Shown here piece by piece: positions 33,746-45,206 of a stretch of DNA of 64,000 nucleotides (positions within the stretch are counted from its first letter, which is position 1; each line of letters opens with the position of its first letter). The stretch is from the NCBI GenBank assembly GCA_013350335.1, contig CM023542.1, positions 4,456,025 through 4,520,024 of the forward strand. Reading direction: 5' to 3'. The notes beneath the pieces were generated by a model that saw nothing but the letters and a program-made list of their open reading frames with translations, was not told where the DNA came from and ran no database searches. The stretch is from Chimonanthus salicifolius. Its lineage: Eukaryota; Streptophyta; Magnoliopsida; Laurales; Calycanthaceae. Made by a program: the position numbers and the translations under genes.

Positions 33746-35170
33746 GTCACAACTCACAACCAATATATCTCCAATATTTCTATAAATTTCTTGAAAAAAT
33801 AGGAGACATATCAGTCTTATAGCGTCAGTTAGGTAATCAGCCTATAACAACAATTTAACGAATTTAAATATAAAATTCAAATTTAGATTGATAGAATAAA
33901 TAATTTAAATAATGATGATGGTGAGAGTATCAAAGCTTTTGATAACAAGGAACATCTGCCATTATCTAAGTAGTTGAAGAGTACATTGATATCTTTTATT
34001 ATAACTAAAAAATTGAGCCATAACTTGGTGCTTACCTCACTATTGACTAAGGTAATATTAAAATCTCATTTTTAAAGTTTTAGTATCAATTGTTACCTTG
34101 TTTAGAGCTTTAAAATCTATTTAAAAAAAAAACTATTTTAACCATAGCTAATCCATGATCATGATTCTTTTACTTTTTTATTTAAACCTAATGGAATTAA
34201 TATTGTCGTTATGGGTACTAAGTACAAACTCAATTGCATATTAGCTAAGCTGATGCTATTAGAAATAGAAAACACTCAAGGGACAGTACACCAATTTTCA
34301 AGACCTTGCTTTAATCTGTAATCATCCCCCTCTTGAACTTGTTCAAGGGTCCAGGCCTGGACTAAATTCACTATTTTTTCAGATTTTTTGTACTATTTTT
34401 TCCATTATATTAAAATTGACTAAATCTTCTTTCTATTTTTAGTCAATTTTTATATATATATTTTTTTATTTTTTAGTTATTAATATGATAAAAATATGAA
34501 ATATCAATCTAACTCATTAAGTAAAACTTTGATGAGCCACGGTCATGACTACGGAATTCGAATCTAAATGGATGACTTTAATTATTCCACATTTCAGCAA
34601 TTAAGTCAACGCCCTAGATGATGCTTATCTCATGAGAGTGGGCCAATGACTTACTTGCTTCGTGAATGTCTAATCTAATGATATCTTGCACATTCTCCCC
34701 TCTTTCCTTACATTTTTTTTATTCAAGAAAATCTTCTCATTACAACTGCTGCTCTTTATATAATTTTATTTAATCTCTAGCATACATTATACCTTCTCAT
34801 TTTCTTCGAACCTAGCATTTTTTTTTTTTATTTAATTGGCAAGTCAAATTTCATGCAGAAGGACCTTTCAGTCTAGGTTGGATCTGGTCCATGTTCTGTC
34901 TATCCTCTTTGAATTTCTTGTTTTTTTGCAATAGGAATGAAATGGAGAACATTAGTTTGACATTGTGGTTGTGGCACAGTCCTCACTCGTCACACCCCAC
35001 AAAGTCCTGTTTGGTAGTGGGATTGAATTTGTGTTGAATTTAGTACTCAGCCAATGGTGCTATTGCGTGTTACTTATGATGAGTATAATGATTTTATTAT
35101 AAAATTTTCGACATTTGAAACAAGCTTCAATGCTCATCCAAAGTCCAAACAGCATCATTTAAGTTACAAT

Positions 35171-35603
35171 CAATGTTATTAAACCTGACCCAATCCCGCA
35201 AGTCAACCGTGACCCAGCTGAAACATAGGTTGAAACATGGGTCGAATCATTTAAAAATCCTTCTAAATTAAAAACCCTCTGCGACCCGCGGTTCAGTCCA
35301 GGTTATTCTAATAAACCCGTGACCCTTAAAAACTCTTGGTTTCTTTAAATGAAGATGAAAATATTGGTTCTTTTGAGAATATGATTTTTAAATTATTAAT
35401 TTTTGGTATTTACAATTGTGTTTGTGAGAGAAAAGATATATTTTTATGAAATATAACCTTAGTTAATAATTTAATATTAATTATAATATTATATTAATAG
35501 CATGGGTTTGACAGAGTTTGACTACGGTTCAATACCGTTGAACCTTATTTAACTCACACTCCTCCAAGACAGATCGCTCCACAGGCTGAATTTTAAAACA
35601 TTG
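35171..35603. mobile_element. hAT-like MITE, copy in duplicated block B
   Basis: Duplicate of 33311-33745, with ends CAATGTTATTAAACCTGACC and GCTGAATTTTAAAACATTG. Its flanks have drifted. Confidence 0.65.
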
Positions 35604-36094
35604 GTCACAACTCACAACCAACATATCTCCAATATTTCTATAAATTTCTTGAAAAAATAGGAGACATATCAGTCTTATGAGCATCAGTTAGGTAATCAGC
35701 CTATAACAACAATTTAACGAATTTAAATGTAAGGAACATCTGCCTTTTTATTCATCTGTCATCATCTAAATAGTTTAAAAGTAGATTGGTATCTTTTATT
35801 ATAACTAAAAAAAATGAGCCATGACTTGGTGTTTACCTCACCATGGACTAAGGTAATATTAAAATCTCATTTTTAGAGTTTTAGTATCAATTGTTACGTT
35901 GTTTAGAGCTTTACAATCTATTTAAAAAAATTATTTTAACCATAGCTAATCCATGCTCATGATTCTTTTACTTTTTTATTTAAACCTAATGGAATTAATA
36001 TTGTCGATATGGGTTCTAAGTACAAACTCAATTGCCTACTAGCTAACCTGCTGCTATTAGAAATTGAAAACTCTCAAGGGACAATACACCAATT

Positions 36095-36260
36095 GTTGAA
36101 ATAATTAGACTTATTATCTAATTAGCAGTATTAGTTTGATTTAATATTAACTTAAGAGATGTATTTGATTTAGACTTATGTTAAGAGTTACAGTTTGATT
36201 GTGATAGTCCTAAAGTCGACAAGAGACTATAAATATATATACTAGGCATAAAGATTTAAT
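36095..36260 (+). mobile_element. Copia-like LTR fragment
   Basis: TGTTGAAATAATTAGAC begins exactly where the duplicated block ends. A TATA-like CTATAAATATATATAC follows at about 36225. The 3' border was not found. Confidence 0.4.
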
Positions 36261-37080
36261 ACAATACACAGTCCGATTCGTTTGAAGTCTATGCTGAAAT
36301 TTACATTAGAGACTTTTCTTTATTATTTTAAATATTTTAGATGCATTAGAGACTTTTAGTTTAGTATAAATTTATGCTGAATCTTATATTTTCTGATTTT
36401 CAATGACTTAAGGAATTGACTAATAATATCCTCATTTATACACTTCGGTCAAAATATGAAATTTCAGTAAAAAAAAATTAGCTTAAATTTAAGTCAAAAT
36501 ATAATTATATATATATAATGAAAGACGTGTGTTTCCTCCACATACGCATACTTTTTTTTTATAATTAACGAATATAGCATTTTTGGAGCAATCAAGTCCA
36601 TCATATCATACTTAAAATTGTGAACTACCTAAAAACCAAAATTTACTAAAAAAAAAAAAATTACTAATTTCATTTATCAATGAAGTGTGGAACATTCCAT
36701 CATTTGTAAGGAGAGACTTTTAAGGTAAATTATTTATTTTACTTAATTAATTTTTTTTACATATGTAATTCTTTTAATTTCACATAAACTGGATCAATAA
36801 GTAAAGTTGAGAGTCAATTGAACTCAAGTCCCTACTTTTTGAAGTGGGTCTCTCAACCGTCAATCTTAGATATGACCAAGACCCAATAAGGAAAATTAAG
36901 GAATGATTATGGTGAATCATAATATCTATAGTTTAATAAAACCCCAATTAAAATTAATTAATATCTTTCTTGTTCTCTTTTCTTCAAAGTCATGGCCCTA
37001 ACAACCTACCTTTTCCACTTTATCTAGTCCCACTTTAAATTTTAAAACAAAGTGGCTTCACAGCCCTTACTTTCTACATG

Positions 37081-37187
37081 AGAAAGCGACATTAAAGACA
37101 GGGAGAGAGAAGAGTCGGGTGTGTTTCCATATAAGAAAGCGACATTAAAGACGGAGAAAGAGAAGAGTCGGGTGTGTCCGCTTGACA
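37081..37187. repeat. Two-copy 53-bp tandem repeat
   Basis: AGAAAGCGACATTAAAGAC starts at 37081 and at 37134. Both copies run to GAAGAGTCGGGTGTGT. Confidence 0.8.
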
Positions 37188-37850
37188 AGGAAAGATTCCA
37201 TCCTCCAACCCAAACAAATCCGAGTCAAACTGGAGTCCATGTCCATCACAGCCACCCACACCCCTTACTAAATTTTCATTCTCAAACTTAAATATCATTA
37301 ACGACAATACTCATATGCTAATAAGTATAAATATTATTTGATGATTACACCTAAATTCCCATTCACACTTGGGCATTTTTAATACTCATTTTTATTTAAT
37401 TATCATCACCATTATCAATGAAGTCATCAATTCTATCAAGACAGTAATTTTCATATTAAAGATAAATTTAAAAGTGATAAAAGTTTAAAAGTTTAAAATC
37501 ATAATTTGTTTGATAAAATTAATATGAAATTTGATAGCCTCATATTCAAATATCAATCCTTCCAATAAATCCATTACTATAGGTTGCACCAAGTGTGCAA
37601 GTAATCATTTTAGTATCTTAAAGTCCTCAAAAGAAATAGTGCAATATTTTACTATTCTCTTTTGGTAAACAATCCAACATATCTTGATACACAACAAAGT
37701 CAAAGAGAGGTTGCCATCTAACATTAATTCAATGTGAATTGAGTGAGAACATCTTTTGGGGGGCATTTTAAATCATTAAAGATAACTTGGTCAGTAAGTT
37801 CTACACTTAAATATGAGATAGAATTAGTTTGAGGGAGTAAATTATTTGAG

Positions 37851-38074
37851 TAGCAATCTTCACACTAGGTGTTTTGTGTATACAGACACGGATTTTACTG
37901 TGTTTCTCATTTTGTCCTTGGAAATTGACTCGTCGAACCAGTAATTCTAATATTATAAGGATTCAGGCGAACCAATTTATAGAGGTTTGACGAGCCGATT
38001 TCCAAGAACAAAATCGAAAATACATTAAAATCCGTGTCTGTATACACAATCTTCCCGTGGGCGAATCGCTGGCC
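37851..38074. mobile_element. MULE-type foldback MITE
   Basis: Long inverted arms: TGTATACAGACACGGATTTT at the left and AAAATCCGTGTCTGTATACA at the right, extending to GACTCGTC/GACGAGCC. AAATTATTTGAG flanks both sides (37839-37850, 38075-38086); a MULE duplication is 9 bp, so part of the match is chance or TIR. Confidence 0.7.
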
Positions 38075-39385
38075 AAATTATTTGAGTATGATTTATAAGG
38101 CTATAAGACTTGACTATTTCTAGTACTTTGATTTAGTGCTAGGGTGACAACACACAGAATAATTTATATTTTTGAGTAGTTCAACCGTTCAAGTTGAATA
38201 ATGGTTATACATAGGTAGTAAAAAAGCTTATCTATGAATGATTTTTCTAAGTTTAACCAATTTTTAAAAAAAGTCAAGATCTGATTGAGACCCAGGAGCA
38301 TATTATTGCAATTGGAGTTACGTTCACGGCTAATTGGAAATATTAACTTGATAAGACTTACCTCATCATATACAGATAAAACTAATATGCTTGTGGATAA
38401 AGTAAACAATTTCTACAGTTTCCTTGTGGACAAATTACTTTGACCGAGTTCATAAGAATTTTGATAATCAGAAGTACAATATTTAATAGACGAACTAAGA
38501 ATTTTGAGATGAAAGATCTCCTTAAGAAAGTCACTCTTGAAACTTTTCAAGACGAATTCAAATTTGAAAAAGTAAATAAGTTCTTTCATCGTAGGTAAAT
38601 GGATATGAACAAGACTTTCTTTTAAAATCAGGCTTTTATTTAAAGCCTATTAAGGCCGCTTAGAATTTTAAGCCCATTTATTTTTTTTTTACATTGGAAC
38701 ACAAATGCCCCATATAGGACTCACTCAATATCAAATCTAGTCTATTAAAGTTAGATCCAACCGTTTATTATTTTAATTTGATGAATATTCAATGTTAGAG
38801 TAATCATGATAGATCAAAAAAATTTTTTATATAATTCAATAGATTTCATTAGACCTCATGATAATAGTAAATTTTTTGTAATAATAAGATGAAATCCACC
38901 ACCTAACATGGTCTATGAAAATAGTCCAGACTTTTCAATCACGATGTCTGATAGACATGTTCAATAAAATCTATAGTTAAATTAGAGTTGTCTAAGCACT
39001 ATTAATTTTATTTTTCCAATTAAATCAATAAAAACATTTAAATGAAAATTATTTTTATTATCTAGAAGTTCATAATTATATTTAAATTTAATAAAATGAT
39101 TAAATTAAGAGAATCAAAGAGCTATGTAGTCATGTACTCTTCCTTTTCTTTCTGCTGCCATAAGTTCATATTGCTGAGTCATGTGCTGCCTCTGTACTCT
39201 GCAGACCACACATGCAACGTTGAATCGCTTCAATCGTTGCCATAGCCATCTTGCATCCCTCACTTTTATGCTTGGATTTTTTCCAACAGGTACTATTGCT
39301 GACTTTCCGTTCGCCTGTTTTTTTTCCTCCTCTTCTCATGGCCATCAAATCATAAATGGGATTTTTTTTTATACATTTAAAAATA

Positions 39386-40149
39386 GGCCACCGATCCTTC
39401 TATGCAGGGGTCAAAATATCGGTTAAACCGATATATCGGCCGAAATGCATATCGGCCGATATTTTTATCTGTCATCTCGATATTGGCATTTTCTCTCTCC
39501 TCCGATATCGGAACCGTGAAAAAACCCTGTAAAACCCTGAAAAATCGTGCAAAACCGTAAAAAACCGTGAGACCCGGTGAAACCCGTGAACTCTAAACCG
39601 TGAAAAACCGTGTAAAAACCGTATCGGTGTTTTTTAAAAAAAATATTTAAATACCGATATTTATGAATATCGGCCGATATTGTGGCCGATATTTCGGACC
39701 GAATATCGGCCATATCGACCGATATTGCTCGGTTTTAAAAAACCGATATAAATCGGCCGATACGATATGTATCGGCCGATATTTGTACCTTAGCTTCTAT
39801 GGTTTCTGTATATAGATACAGATTTTACCGTTATGTCCAATTTATCTTCCACCTATTGTACTAAAGAAAAAAAGAATACCAAAAATTCATAAACAGTACA
39901 AATTGGCTCATCAAAATTCATAAATAGTACAAATCGGCTTATCAAAATTCATGAACAGTGTAATCGACTCGTCGAAATTGCAAGTTGGTTCGTCAAAATT
40001 TACGAACAGTGCAAATCGGCTCTTCGAAATTCACATAAATAATAACAATCAGGCCATCGAAATTTTACTATTCATGTCAAAGGTAAAATCGGAAATACAC
40101 TAAAATTCGTGTCGCTAAACGCAAAATGTCCATGGGAGGTTTGCTCACC
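39386..40149. mobile_element. MULE-type MITE, interrupted by a hAT MITE
   Basis: The left end GGCCACCGATCCTTCTATG plus GTATATAGATACAGATTTTA (after the insert) and the right end CTAAAATTCGTGTCGCTAAA through GTTTGCTCACC match the 41152 element's termini. TAAAAATA flanks both ends. Confidence 0.6.
39405..39793. mobile_element. hAT MITE of the ATCGGCCGAT family, nested in a MULE MITE
   Basis: It begins CAGGGGTCAAAATATCGG and ends CCGATATTTGTACCTTAG. CTTCTATG flanks both sides (39397-39404, 39794-39801). The interior has repeated AAAACCGTG and palindromic ATCGGCCGATAT words. Confidence 0.85.
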
Positions 40150-41151
40150 TAAAAATATTATATTGAATTAAAATCAAGATCTCCCTTCATGAGTGGAACT
40201 TTCTTACAGTCAGACCAACTGCTTTATATTAAATAATGAGCATCTATGATTAGTCATTATACTACATCAGTTATGTTATTTTAGCAAAGAGAATTCATTC
40301 TTGAAATAATGCCACTTCAACACCTCTACATAAAAATTTGATAATTTTTGTACTAACCCATACATTTATGCAACTTTAATTTTTGAGACGACTGCATCAT
40401 TATGATGACCTTAAGCAAATTATCTCTTCTTAAAATATGATAAATAACATTATAAAAAAGTAAAAGTTAATAAATAAATAAATAGTATTTAAAAAAGAAA
40501 AATGCAACCAAAGATTTTTAATAAATTGTATAATACTAATACAAAGGTAGATTTTCTTATTTAAAATGTCATTTTGTAAAGTAATTGTTTTTATGTCCCG
40601 AAGGAGTTTTTCCTCAAATTTGATTATATGCTTGGCATTTTCAAATGAATGAGAAGTAAGAAGGTACATTGACGGATAGAAAATTGAATTCGTGGGCCGT
40701 TGGCTATGATTTAGTGATTTACACCCACAACAACAAATGTATATTTAACGGTCCCACTTGGTCGGACCTGTCCAAGTGCCGAAGGGCAAACATGCCTAAC
40801 GATCAATGAAATGGTTCTGCGTCTGATTTCTGACAGAAACATGAAAGATAGGATGTTATGCCATTTTTTAGTTGGATTGTCAAATATAATAAATGAATTA
40901 GGAATTCCTATTGACTCAATTGTAAATTATATAACAACACATAGCGCTGTGAAAAGTTTTGATAACGCAATAAAATCAAATAAGTAGTAGTTATATATAA
41001 ATTTAAAGATTATTTTTTTTATTTAGATCAATATCACAAGTCTAAAATTATCAAAAAAAATACAATTTCACACAAACTCTATTCATATGGTTTTTTTTAC
41101 ATTTTATCTAATCACGTGATTCTCTAAAAACTTTTTAAGATCATTCTACTT

Positions 41152-41545
41152 GGGTAGCGATCCTCCCACAGATATTTTGTATGACTCGACACGGGTTTCA
41201 CTGTATTGCCCATCTTGTCCTTGAAACCGGCTCGCCGAACCCTTCGAATCGGCTCGCCGGATCATTGATCGGATAACTAACCCTTCTACTGTGGTATAGA
41301 TCGGCTCACTGAAATTTATCTAACTGAAACTGCTTTTTCATACAAAACAGCAAATCGGATTACTGACCAGCTCATTGAAATTTATATAAATGAGATTGTT
41401 TTTGCATATAAAATAGCAAATCGGATCACTGACCAGATCACTGTTTTTTTTTTAAATGCTTTCGTACGGCAGTGAAGGGTAAAATGAGCAACACCATAAA
41501 TCCCATATCTCGTTACACAAAATGCTCGTGAGAGGATCGTTACCC
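41152..41545. mobile_element. MULE-type MITE with 9-bp target duplication
   Basis: The ends GGGTAGCGATCCTCCCAC and CTCGTGAGAGGATCGTTACC C are inverted. ATTCTACTT flanks both sides (41143-41151, 41546-41554). The interior has repeated ATCGGCTCGCCG-like words. Confidence 0.85.
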
Positions 41546-41610
41546 ATTCTACTTAATCTATTTTCATAATATTTTCTTTTATTTTATGTTATATATTTAC
41601 ACTGTTTACC

Positions 41611-44368
41611 AATGTTATCAAACCCGACCGACCCGCGGTTCAACCGTGACCGGCGACATGACGGGTTGGGTCGCTTTTAAACCCTCCTATGTTAAGAACC
41701 CGTAAATACCCTTTATCACCCGTGGTTCAACCCGGTTTATTAGATAAACCCGTGACCCGTTCACCTAAAACCCGTTTCTAAAATAAAAAAATGATACAAC
41801 TGAGATGGGAACAGACTCTTGATGTGCAGCAGGGAATGAATGAGATAGGAGAATGCGACTACTGATAAGAGTCAAATAGCAGAATAGGAAGAAGGATGAA
41901 AATAGCAAAATGGGAAGAAGAGAAGAGGGAGGAGGCGGTGGCGTGAGGCTAGGGATGAAGGAGAAAATGAGATTTAGGGTTTTCAATTTTCACTCATCTC
42001 TTCTTTTATAGAGCTTGCACATGGGTCTTAAAACCCCTAATAGAAGCATGTGGGTTTTTTTGAAAAATTAGTGCTCGAACGGCATGTAGTTGCTTTTTTT
42101 TGAAACAATTGAGAATAGATTATTATTAAGGAAAGAGAACAATACAGAGAAGAGAGTAAAAAGGGGGGAGTGGCCTAAGAGGATTAGGCCACCAACCCAA
42201 AGGAGCATAAAAAGCTAAGGGAAAAAAGGAAAAAAAATACAAGCAAAGCGAAACGCAGCAAAAACTGCTACCCAAAAACCCTTAGATGAAGAAGCCGCTA
42301 ACTGCCTGGAGCAAGAAACGTGCCCCGAATAGCCCCGTCAACACCGTTTTTTGCCAGGAAATCTGCTACCCCATTTGCTGACCTACTAATTTGAGAAAAA
42401 AGATACTTCCAAACTAACCAATAACTCCTTAATATCCCTAACTAAGATAATTAATCTCCATAGGGGGGCGCTTCAGACCCGTGGCGCATTTGATTGCATT
42501 GGAAGAGTCGCTTTCAATAATTAATTTCTCCCCCCATAAAACTGCCCCTAAGGATAGAGCCATCCGAATACTAAGAAGTTCCACCTCATTAGACTCCTTG
42601 ATCCTAACAGACTCCGAGAAAGTGATACGAGTATAACCCAGATGATTCCTAAGCACACCCCCAATCCCTGCCGGTCCCGGTTTACCTTTGGATGCCCCAT
42701 CGACATTAAACTTCCACGATCCAAAAGAGGGGGAGGCCCAAACAACCGAAGGTTTGCGCCTCAAAAGGGAAGGACCAAGACACCCCTCCAAAGACAAGCA
42801 CAAATCCCTTACTTTGTAATCCCTAAATTCATTATTAGCACAAAGCCATGAACATAACCTCCATTTGGCAATATCAAACAGCTCGCTGAACTCCAAACTA
42901 CTTCCCTCGAAGATTCTTGCGTTCCTCTCCCTCCAAATGGACCACAGGACCACGACTGGAATAGTATTCCACACAAGCTTCTTCCGGAGTTGCATACGAT
43001 CCCAAAGGCCAAGACTCCAAAAACCCCTCTCACGATCCAGGACTGACCCACTGCGACTCCCAACAAATTAACGAATCCACTCCATAATCTCCAAGCTACT
43101 GGGCAAGTTACAAAGAGGTGGTCAACGGCATGTAGTTGCTTGCGGGCTTAACTTCTTTTTTCTAATCAATTTTCACATATTTATTAATGTAAAAGAGTTA
43201 ATTAGATGGCTTTTCAAAGTCAATTATATTTACAAAAAGTTTGTAAAAAAAGGTTAAAATAAGTATACGAAATTTAAAATTTTAATTAAGTGAATATAAA
43301 GATTTAATCTATTCTTTTCATATTAATATTAAAAATAGATAAAATTGTGTAAAAAATTGGAAAAAAGTTTTGAAGATAAGATTTGATAAATTTGAAGGTA
43401 ATGGTCTACTCTTATCGTATTATTGTAAAAAATGAGAATTTCATATAAAAATAATTATATTTTTTTGCAATGCGTTTGGAAATTTTAACTGAGTCTCTCA
43501 TGTGAATATATGAAAATAAAATTTTTATACACTTTTTTTAAAGTGAAGAATAATGACATGATTACAATTAAATTTCGAATATTAATATTCCCAATTCAAA
43601 ATCGTTATTGTGAGCTAAACATTACATTTTTAGTCAATTAATAACAATAGACAATTATTTTTGGTATATATCTTTAAGAAAATATATTGAATTCTTTATT
43701 TTTCTAAATAGATTTCTTCAAGACATTTTATGGATTCATATTATTTGGTTTGACCAATTAGGAGATAATATTAGGGTATATAGATAACTTGAGAAGAATA
43801 TTTAGATTTAATTGGCTTATTTAGGAATTTAGTGCAATGAAGATGTGGTATCAAGTAATTTTAATTTGACCTAACTTAAATAATTTCGTAATATTTGGTC
43901 CAACTTGAACATACGCCCATTTAACTTTTTAAATAGGAATATAAAAAAAAATTATTTGAATTATATGTTTCATAAATTTACATCAAATCAAAAACCTTAA
44001 AAACCAAGTGTATATATATATATACATCTGATGTATTTTATTTTTATTTAATTATTTAAAGATGATTCATAAAAAAATAATGTTGAATTAAAATTAGATA
44101 TGGTAAGCCACGAGTAGATCAAAATTTGAACTTAAAATTCAAATTTTAGTAACTTGATTTTACTAGTAAAAATCACATTTTAATTTTTCCAAAAAAATTA
44201 CTTAAAATTTTATTTTAACTCATCAATTAATCATTAATTAATAATTTAATATTATTTATAATATAATATTCATATACGGGTTTGACTAAGGGTCAATCCA
44301 GTTGAACCTTATTTAACTCACTCTTCTTCTAAGACGGGTAGCTCGATGGGTCGAATTTTAAAACAATT
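41611..44368. mobile_element. Possible long hAT-like element, host of a LINE insertion
   Basis: Its left end AATGTTATCAAACCCGACCG and right end GGGTCGAATTTTAAAACAATT resemble the two ends of the 33311 MITE. Internal GGTTTGACTAAGGGTC and AACCTTATTTAACTCA also match it. No target duplication is clear, so these could be ends of two separate copies. Confidence 0.4.
42096..43123 (-). mobile_element. 5'-truncated L1-type LINE: zf-RVT and RNase H
   Basis: The minus-strand ORF 42438-42995 encodes an RNase H domain with the catalytic acids visible: FNVDGASKGKPGPAGIGG, then ESNEVELLSIRMAL, then LIIESDSSNAIKC. Upstream, to 43123, the zf-RVT-like region reads LFVTCPVAWRLWSG. The element ends in an A tail (T run at 42096). 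An 18-bp duplication AACGGCATGTAGTTGCTT flanks it (42078-42095, 43124-43141). The RNase H frame is intact, so the insertion is fairly recent, but no RT is present. Confidence 0.9.
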
Positions 44369-44369
44369 A

Positions 44370-44979
44370 CCTACCTCAGGATAGCATTTTCCACCTGCAA
44401 AAGGTTTAAACCATGTACATTGAACACAATCCATTGGAATGTAGAAATAATGAAGTGTATATGGAGTCGTGAAATGAAATTATATAATTACTTGTTGGTT
44501 TAAGAGTTTGAAGGAATCAATTTTATTAAATATATTACTTTACTTAAAGTAAAATAAATAAATAATAAAAATCAAAGTGATTTTATATATGTTTTATTCT
44601 TATTTCTTTGAAATTAATAATTGATTAATTTCTAATATAATTTTTATTTTATTTTTTTGTAAATAATGAGCGGGTGCGGTTCGGAGCCGACAGCCTCGTT
44701 CGAATAGTCATTCCCCTCTATGAAATAAATTCCGAATCTGAATTGCATGTGATGGTTACCATTTTCTTCACTCTCAAATGCCAAGTAATCCATAGACGAT
44801 CCCAGCCATCCATTCCTCAGTCTCTCTCTCTCTCGTTTCACGCTGTACTTTCTGCAACTTTACACCTCACCATCCCACCGCCGTACCAACTATCAAGCGC
44901 TCTGAAACTCCTCTCCCCTTTCATTTATTGGATTGAAGGTTCGAGACAAGAAAAGGGCTGTTTCTGATCGATTTTAAAA

Positions 44980-45015
<36 letters not shown>

Positions 45016-45206
45016 TTGTTAGTCTTCTGTTTCTGTCTTCTGCCGCCTGCTTCCAGCAGACTGTTTATTTCATTGAATATGTTGAGGGAGAAGCTCATCC
45101 AGATAACTTGAACGTTTATCGTCCTCCTCCTCTTCATTTTTTTTTTCTCAAAATCTTAATAAATCCCTTTTTAAACTGCTTGGGACCTTTCAAAACCAAT
45201 CTTCCC
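44370..45206 (+). other. Upstream region of the first lectin kinase
   Basis: AT-rich to about 44.65 kb, then C/T-rich leader-like DNA with CTCTCTCTCTC near 44820. I could not place a transcription start. Confidence 0.4.
44980..45015 (+). repeat. (GTC)12 microsatellite in the lectin-kinase leader
   Basis: Twelve perfect GTC units lie about 190 bases before the ATG at 45207. Confidence 0.95.

Larger units (their letters stand above)
32313..36094. repeat. Tandem segmental duplication, two copies of about 1.7-2.0 kb
   Basis: Copy A (32313-34296) and copy B (34377-36094) start TTTCAGATTTTTTGTACTAT and end ACACCAATT. They align along their whole length, separated by ~80 bp of unrelated sequence. 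Copy A has a SINE and a ~70-bp AT block that copy B lacks. Both contain the same hAT-like MITE, so that element predates the duplication. No gene is inside. Confidence 0.85.

Noticed and set aside
39465..39713. Minus-strand 82-codon frame
   Set aside because: Translation of palindromic MITE sequence with FTGF-type repeats from AAACCGTG words.
41765..41986. Minus-strand hydrophobic 73-codon frame
   Set aside because: Ser/Pro/Leu-rich product of a leader-like purine tract; no domain, and no upstream or downstream exons.
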